NCBI RefSeq assembly: GCF_021018805.1
Contig: NC_086283.1
Coordinates: 14,645,162 to 14,709,161, forward strand
From: Prinia subflava
Taxonomy: Eukaryota > Chordata > Aves > Passeriformes > Cisticolidae
Direction of reading: 5' to 3'
Length of the DNA stretch: 64,000 nucleotides
Part shown: piece after piece, positions 59,176 through 64,000 of the stretch
How positions within the stretch are numbered: the first letter of the stretch is position 1
How the letters are laid out: each line of letters starts with the position of its first letter
The notes under the pieces: model-generated
What the model was told of the DNA's origin: nothing
Database searches by the model: none
Seen by the model: only the letters and a program-made list of their open reading frames with translations
Position numbers and translations under genes: made by a program

Positions 59176-62100
59176 GTAAGTAATCACAGTGACTTGTGGC
59201 GCTTGTACTGATGGGCACTGCAACATTGATGAGGGAAAACCAACTTTTGTGTGTTTCTTCTTATGAAAGCAGACCCGTGATCTTTGCTAATGTATCACTT
59301 GGTGAAGTGATGCCGAGCTATTCGCTTATTGGAAGGCACGTATCGCTTTAGCCCTTTGAATCACTACCAAAACCCATGTGCTGCTTTTGCAATGAGAGTC
59401 TTTCCACATGAAGAGAGAAGGAAGTGGCTGGTACTGAGAGAGGAGAAAATCCTTTACCTAATTCTGCCTGATATGGTTTTTAAATGGCAAACTCTGCTTT
59501 CGTATAGGCAAAGTTAAGTGTGGGAAGCCTCATGCATCTTTGGAGATGTCAAGAGACTCAAGGCTGTTCTAGGCAGAATTAAGGGCAAAATTCAGAGGTG
59601 GTATCCCTGTGTGAGCATCAGTTAAATTCTGTGTAATGCCTCACAAAAGTGATGACATTCCAGAAGTATTTACATTATTTTCCAGTTACTTGTATATACT
59701 GTTATATATTTGATGCCTGGGACTTGGATAATGCACAGTAGTTGCAAAAGTGTAAGCAGGCAGGCTTAGCTGCAAGCATCATTCCAGCAATTAAGCCATT
59801 TCCCCAAATCTATAAATTCTACTTTAGAGTTGTTTGGGTGAGAGCGCTCCATTGATTCTACCTTCTACAAAAAGCTTGCAAAGCAAATCAATAGGACTGT
59901 ACATCTGGAGGCACACACACAAAAAAAAAGAAGAAAAAAAAAGAGGGAAAAAATCACTTGCCATAAAAACTACTGTACTAAAATAAAAGTTGTTTTGGGA
60001 ACAAGATTATGCTAAGGCTCTTAGTTAATTGAACTGATTTATTACCAATTGAAAAAGGTTGTAAATGATGTTGACCTCTGATTTTGTGTCTCCAGACATC
60101 ATTACCTAGCCATCTTTGTTTTCCTCCTTGTAATTTTTTATTTGTTTATAAGCCTTATTTGCTAATAAACCCCATACGCTTATAATAATTCTCCCATCCT
60201 GCACTGAAGGTAAGGAGCACAGACACAAGGAATATTGAGAAATTTAGTAGAAGTAAGTGGCTAATTAGGTTATGACACACACGTTGGTTAGGTAACTTAT
60301 GATCCTCAGAATGCAGATGCGCAAGGGTTCGTTTCAAATAAAGAAGATTTAAATTTCCTTCCTGCTTTGATCTGAACTGAATTATTCCACAGATTATTTA
60401 TAAGTTGATTGAATTTTGTAGGGAGATGGAGGTTCTGACCTCTGTTTATTTATTCTATTTTGCTATTTAACTTTAGTTTGCTAGAAAAAACAAGGACAAG
60501 GCTGTGACAGTTCACAGAGATGCAATTTGTCTATTGAACTTAGCTTGGCATCTGTTAGACACACAAAGAAACAAAAGAAACTGCATAAATATTCATCAGC
60601 AAAGAAGTCAACCATGATGCAGGATTTGAAGCATTATATGTTATTTTTATAATGATAATAGTGATTCATCAGCCCTAATGATACCTCAGTACATTGCCTG
60701 ACTGATCTTTTACTTGTGTGCGTATAATTTATTTTTCCATTTCATGTCCTGCCTATCATTTGTTCCCAAAATATGGAAGTAGATTTACATAATAGAATTC
60801 TGGTTGGTAGTACTGGACAGGTTGGATGTTTTTGTTTCAGGTATTTCATTTGAATAAAGTCTATAATGTGACAAGTCGAAGATGGCACTGCCTTACAAAC
60901 AGCTAATTGGGGGAAGAATTGTGGTATAGGAATTAGGTAGCACAGACTGAGGTTTGAAATCTATCATCACCTCTCAAGAAAAAAAAAAAATCTTTTCAGC
61001 CTACTTTCAACAAACAGCTTTATTTGTCAATTCTGTTTATCCTTACTAATGAATCTTTTAATGACTTGTTTTTCTGGATTCCATATCTACCAGAAGACAG
61101 AGAAAAACTATCCTGTTTTGCAAAAAGGCAGAGTTCAACTTAATGTCTTACCAGCACAGCTGTTGCAGCTGGGATTTTTAACACATTGAATAAAGTCATA
61201 TTTTTAAAAGTGCAATAGGTCCTCTGTCTGAATGACTTTCAGTAGGTACCTAAATCACTCAGAATATTTTCATGTATTCTTGAAAGCTCCTGAAAGCTGA
61301 TGGGGAAAGATAAATCATTCTTCTAGACACAAGGAAAATTCTGACCTGAGCTCATAAATGTACAAATATTCTATACAGTGCATAACAAAATGCCTACAAA
61401 TCATCTGGGTTCCATTTAAAATTTGAACTGGAGTCTTGCTTGATTTGCTGGAAGAAGGCAAAGGGAGAAAACCAGAAATGCACTGTTGTAGTCATAGGAC
61501 TGCAAAAAGACTGGGACAGATTTTATTCTAAAGAAATATGCCCTTCCTTTTCCGTAAAAGGAGGGAAAAAAAAGGTGAGCCAACAAATATGCAAGAAAAG
61601 CTTGTTCAAGGCTATCTGCAAGGCATGGTTGAAGATGACAACTGGAACACTGAAAAGTCTGCAAAGAGGTGAGATACTGCTACAGTTTGTAGCTAGTCTT
61701 GGGTAATCTCTGGCAACCCCAGTCCCGAGAGCAGCTAATGGATTTGATCGTACTCACTGGGAGGACAGGTAAGCACAGGAATCTCAGACCTCAGGGGCTT
61801 TGAAGTCCCAAGTGGACAAAGCCCCAAGCAAACATGCTTGGATGCAGTGCTGGTCCTGCCTGGAGCGGGAGCTTGACCTCTCCCCCCCAGACCCACACTT
61901 CCTAAAGGATCACAGCACACAAGTCAGCAACAGGGAAACGCAGTACGTTTCTGCTACTGGGATTCAAATCCTGGTATTTACAATATAGATTGAGTGATTC
62001 TGGTATCACTGTAAAATGCCACTTTTTCTTGCTGAAAGTAAATGAGATTTTGATGAACAGCGTTGGCAAGGTCTGCCCATTTCACAACCTTGGGAGAGGT

Positions 62101-64000
62101 TCTCCCTAGCAGTCTTATCCTGCCCAAACTCACTCCCTTGAAATCAATCCTTTACAGTCTTGCAGGTGTCCTCAAAGTGCCCCTTCCAAGCACCATCCTT
62201 GTGGCTGTGGCTCCTTGCACCTGTTCTTTGCTGAACTCTGGAATGGATGATATAGCTTGGAACTGAACAGAGTATCTTGCATAACTAATACACATCTCTT
62301 TACCTCTGCTCATTTCAGAGAACACTTGTGCTTATTGCTTGCTTGGTCAGGAACCATGAAACCAAATAAAGTAGGTCTGGGACGGACCTCTTGGGAACAT
62401 CTCATCCATTACCCCTTCCCTAAGGCTTACAGAGTTAATAACGGAACAACAAGCTTGCAAACTCCAGCTGCCAGGCTTTGGAAGTTTAGCTTCTCCTAAA
62501 AAGTGCACTGCTCTTGTCAACATGGGAGAATCTGCACGTGCTTGCTGATCTGTGCAGAGATTAATTTTAAAGCGTGCATTGTGCTCAGACGGCCCAATGC
62601 TACTATTATATGCATCAGTAAGTTTCATATTATGCAACTACTAGCACTTACATTCAAAGAAAGCACTTTTTTTTGCTCATGACAAAAGATAGTTGCTGTG
62701 GTATCATTTTAAAAACTACAGCTATGAAAGATAGGTCCTTGTGCAGCATCATCTTCTGCCTATTCTATTAAAAAGCATTTACTACTTTGAGGAATGCATT
62801 GGTAATTTTTGGTACCTCTCTTTCATGTAGCACAGCTGATTTTTAAGGCATATCTTCATTGGATTTGACTGCTCACTAAGTGCTAGCCATTATCAAATAT
62901 TCCTTTAACTGCACAGTTTCTCTGTAGGTCATTCCCTGGAAGACATATCTTCCACAAAATCTGTACACAAAAAACACTTGTCTTTCCTCTCTCCCTTGTT
63001 TCATTTAGCACTAATTCATGGACATTCCTGCCTCTGTAAAGCTGAGTTTAAAGGCATTATGTAACAAAGAGCCCACATACCTGAGCGTGGTCTTTTCCCT
63101 CTCAAGAAGGTTAATGTGTATTAAGTCTCATCGCAGGAGGGTCGGAGTAGTCACAGAACTGTCCTAAACCACAATGTGGACAGCAGAGTGCTGTGGTATC
63201 TCAGCAGCTAAAGCAGCCTGACATGCAACCTGCAGTACCTGTGGCAGCTAATTCAGGTGCCTCTATGCAGGGCCACGCATCAGAGCTGAGACAGATTAGT
63301 GGCGTAGCCTCAGGATTTTAGCCACTATTGCCTGCTGGGACTAGAGCAGATGTGAGCTGTGTGGGTCTAAAGGAATGGTTGCCTGTTCCTTGTAGCCTGC
63401 TGTGTCCCAAAATTTACAGAAGAACCACTTGACACTGAGGTAGGCAAGGGCAACCACCATCATTTCAGTGACTGAGGAGGAACTGGGCATGGCAGCATCT
63501 CTACCCACAGTTCAGCTGCAATGTACTTGGGAGCCTTTCCAGCCATATCTGACTCTGTTGAGGTGACTGATTGTTGCTCTGCGCCTGTCATTTCATAACA
63601 CATTGATTACTTCTTCCACACTTTTTCAAGTTTGCAAAATTCTTGTGCAGTCCCCTCATTTGTGTCAGATTGTGGTGAAAAGAACAGCTTCAGCTTCTCT
63701 TTTTTGCCTGTTAAGAGTAATGATGGTTTGCTGACTCACAACATACCAAAAACTTTTTACTGCAGATGAAAGTTTGCTTTGAAAGCATTCATCCAAATAA
63801 AAATCACAGCACACCTAACACAGTATACCATTCCACAAGTTTAAATGCCCAGTCTCAGGCTGTCAATCACTAGAAAAATTATTGATGGACTGTTCTGCAA
63901 AAATTGAGGGATAGTAGAAAGTATGGAGAAATACACAGGGTACAAAAAGAAAACTGCTGATAATATAGTATACATTTCCATACAATGTTAACTTTCATCA
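59176..64000. other. Non-coding sequence with enhancer-like AT-rich blocks
   Basis: Nearly 5 kb with no recognised repeat except an A-rich patch at about 59920-59952. The blocks 60540-60790, 61000-61230 and 62530-62680 contain many TAAT-type cores and little simple-sequence decay, the look of conserved non-coding DNA near developmental genes. This impression needs comparison with another bird. Short frames at 61416-61706 and 62063-62637 show no features. Confidence 0.4.

Noticed and set aside
61959..61974. B-box-like GGGATTCAAATCCTGG suggesting a tRNA or tRNA-derived SINE
   Set aside because: No A-box at the correct distance upstream, no cloverleaf folding and no terminator T run.
1..64000. 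CRISPR arrays, operons, prophage or other bacterial systems
   Set aside because: CR1 LINEs, endogenous retroviral LTRs, long homopolymers and the absence of dense open frames show that this is vertebrate nuclear DNA; no regularly spaced repeats were found.

Overview
The window reads as nuclear DNA of a bird, most likely a passerine. Several interspersed repeats match avian families I know: 3' ends of CR1 LINEs, and long terminal repeats (LTRs) of the kinds common in songbird genomes. The family assignments are from memory, without a repeat library. The sequence is AT-rich, has no CpG island, and has stop codons in every frame across almost its whole length. No complete protein-coding gene, tRNA, rRNA or recognisable small RNA gene is visible. 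It looks like intergenic sequence or the interior of very long introns.

Layout. At 1-8 kb: a CR1 tail (1108-1295), an A25 tract, and a solo LTR (4191-4943) with a perfect 5-bp target-site duplication. An 83-bp segment inside this LTR is duplicated without mismatch 1,060 bp downstream (5683-5765). At 7-23 kb: a G-quadruplex-capable stretch, a T54 tract, a second CR1 tail, small hairpins and otherwise featureless AT-rich DNA. At 23.8-27.2 kb: two more LTRs (23833-24677 and 26377-27169) within 3.4 kb. At 27-50 kb: mostly unannotatable sequence with a reversed CR1 scrap, a 12-bp inverted repeat, a 22-bp tandem duplication and an octamer motif. At 50.2-50.5 kb: the best-preserved CR1. At 54.5 kb: an A52 tract. 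At 57.7-59.2 kb: the most gene-like interval, with a candidate exon on the minus strand, a perfect RFX X-box palindrome, and two plus-strand segments with splice-site consensus.

Candidate coding pieces are weak and presented as such. The best are two minus-strand segments (57722-57803 and 35942-36007). Each is open, flanked by good splice signals and phase-compatible with the other, which could make them consecutive exons of a gene read right to left. I could not identify the protein. Other exon-like segments on the plus strand are near what chance gives in 64 kb. Nothing here amounts to a new multi-gene system. The most informative oddities are the templated-looking duplication into the LTR at 4.6 kb and the cluster of promoter- and exon-like signals at 57.7-59.2 kb.
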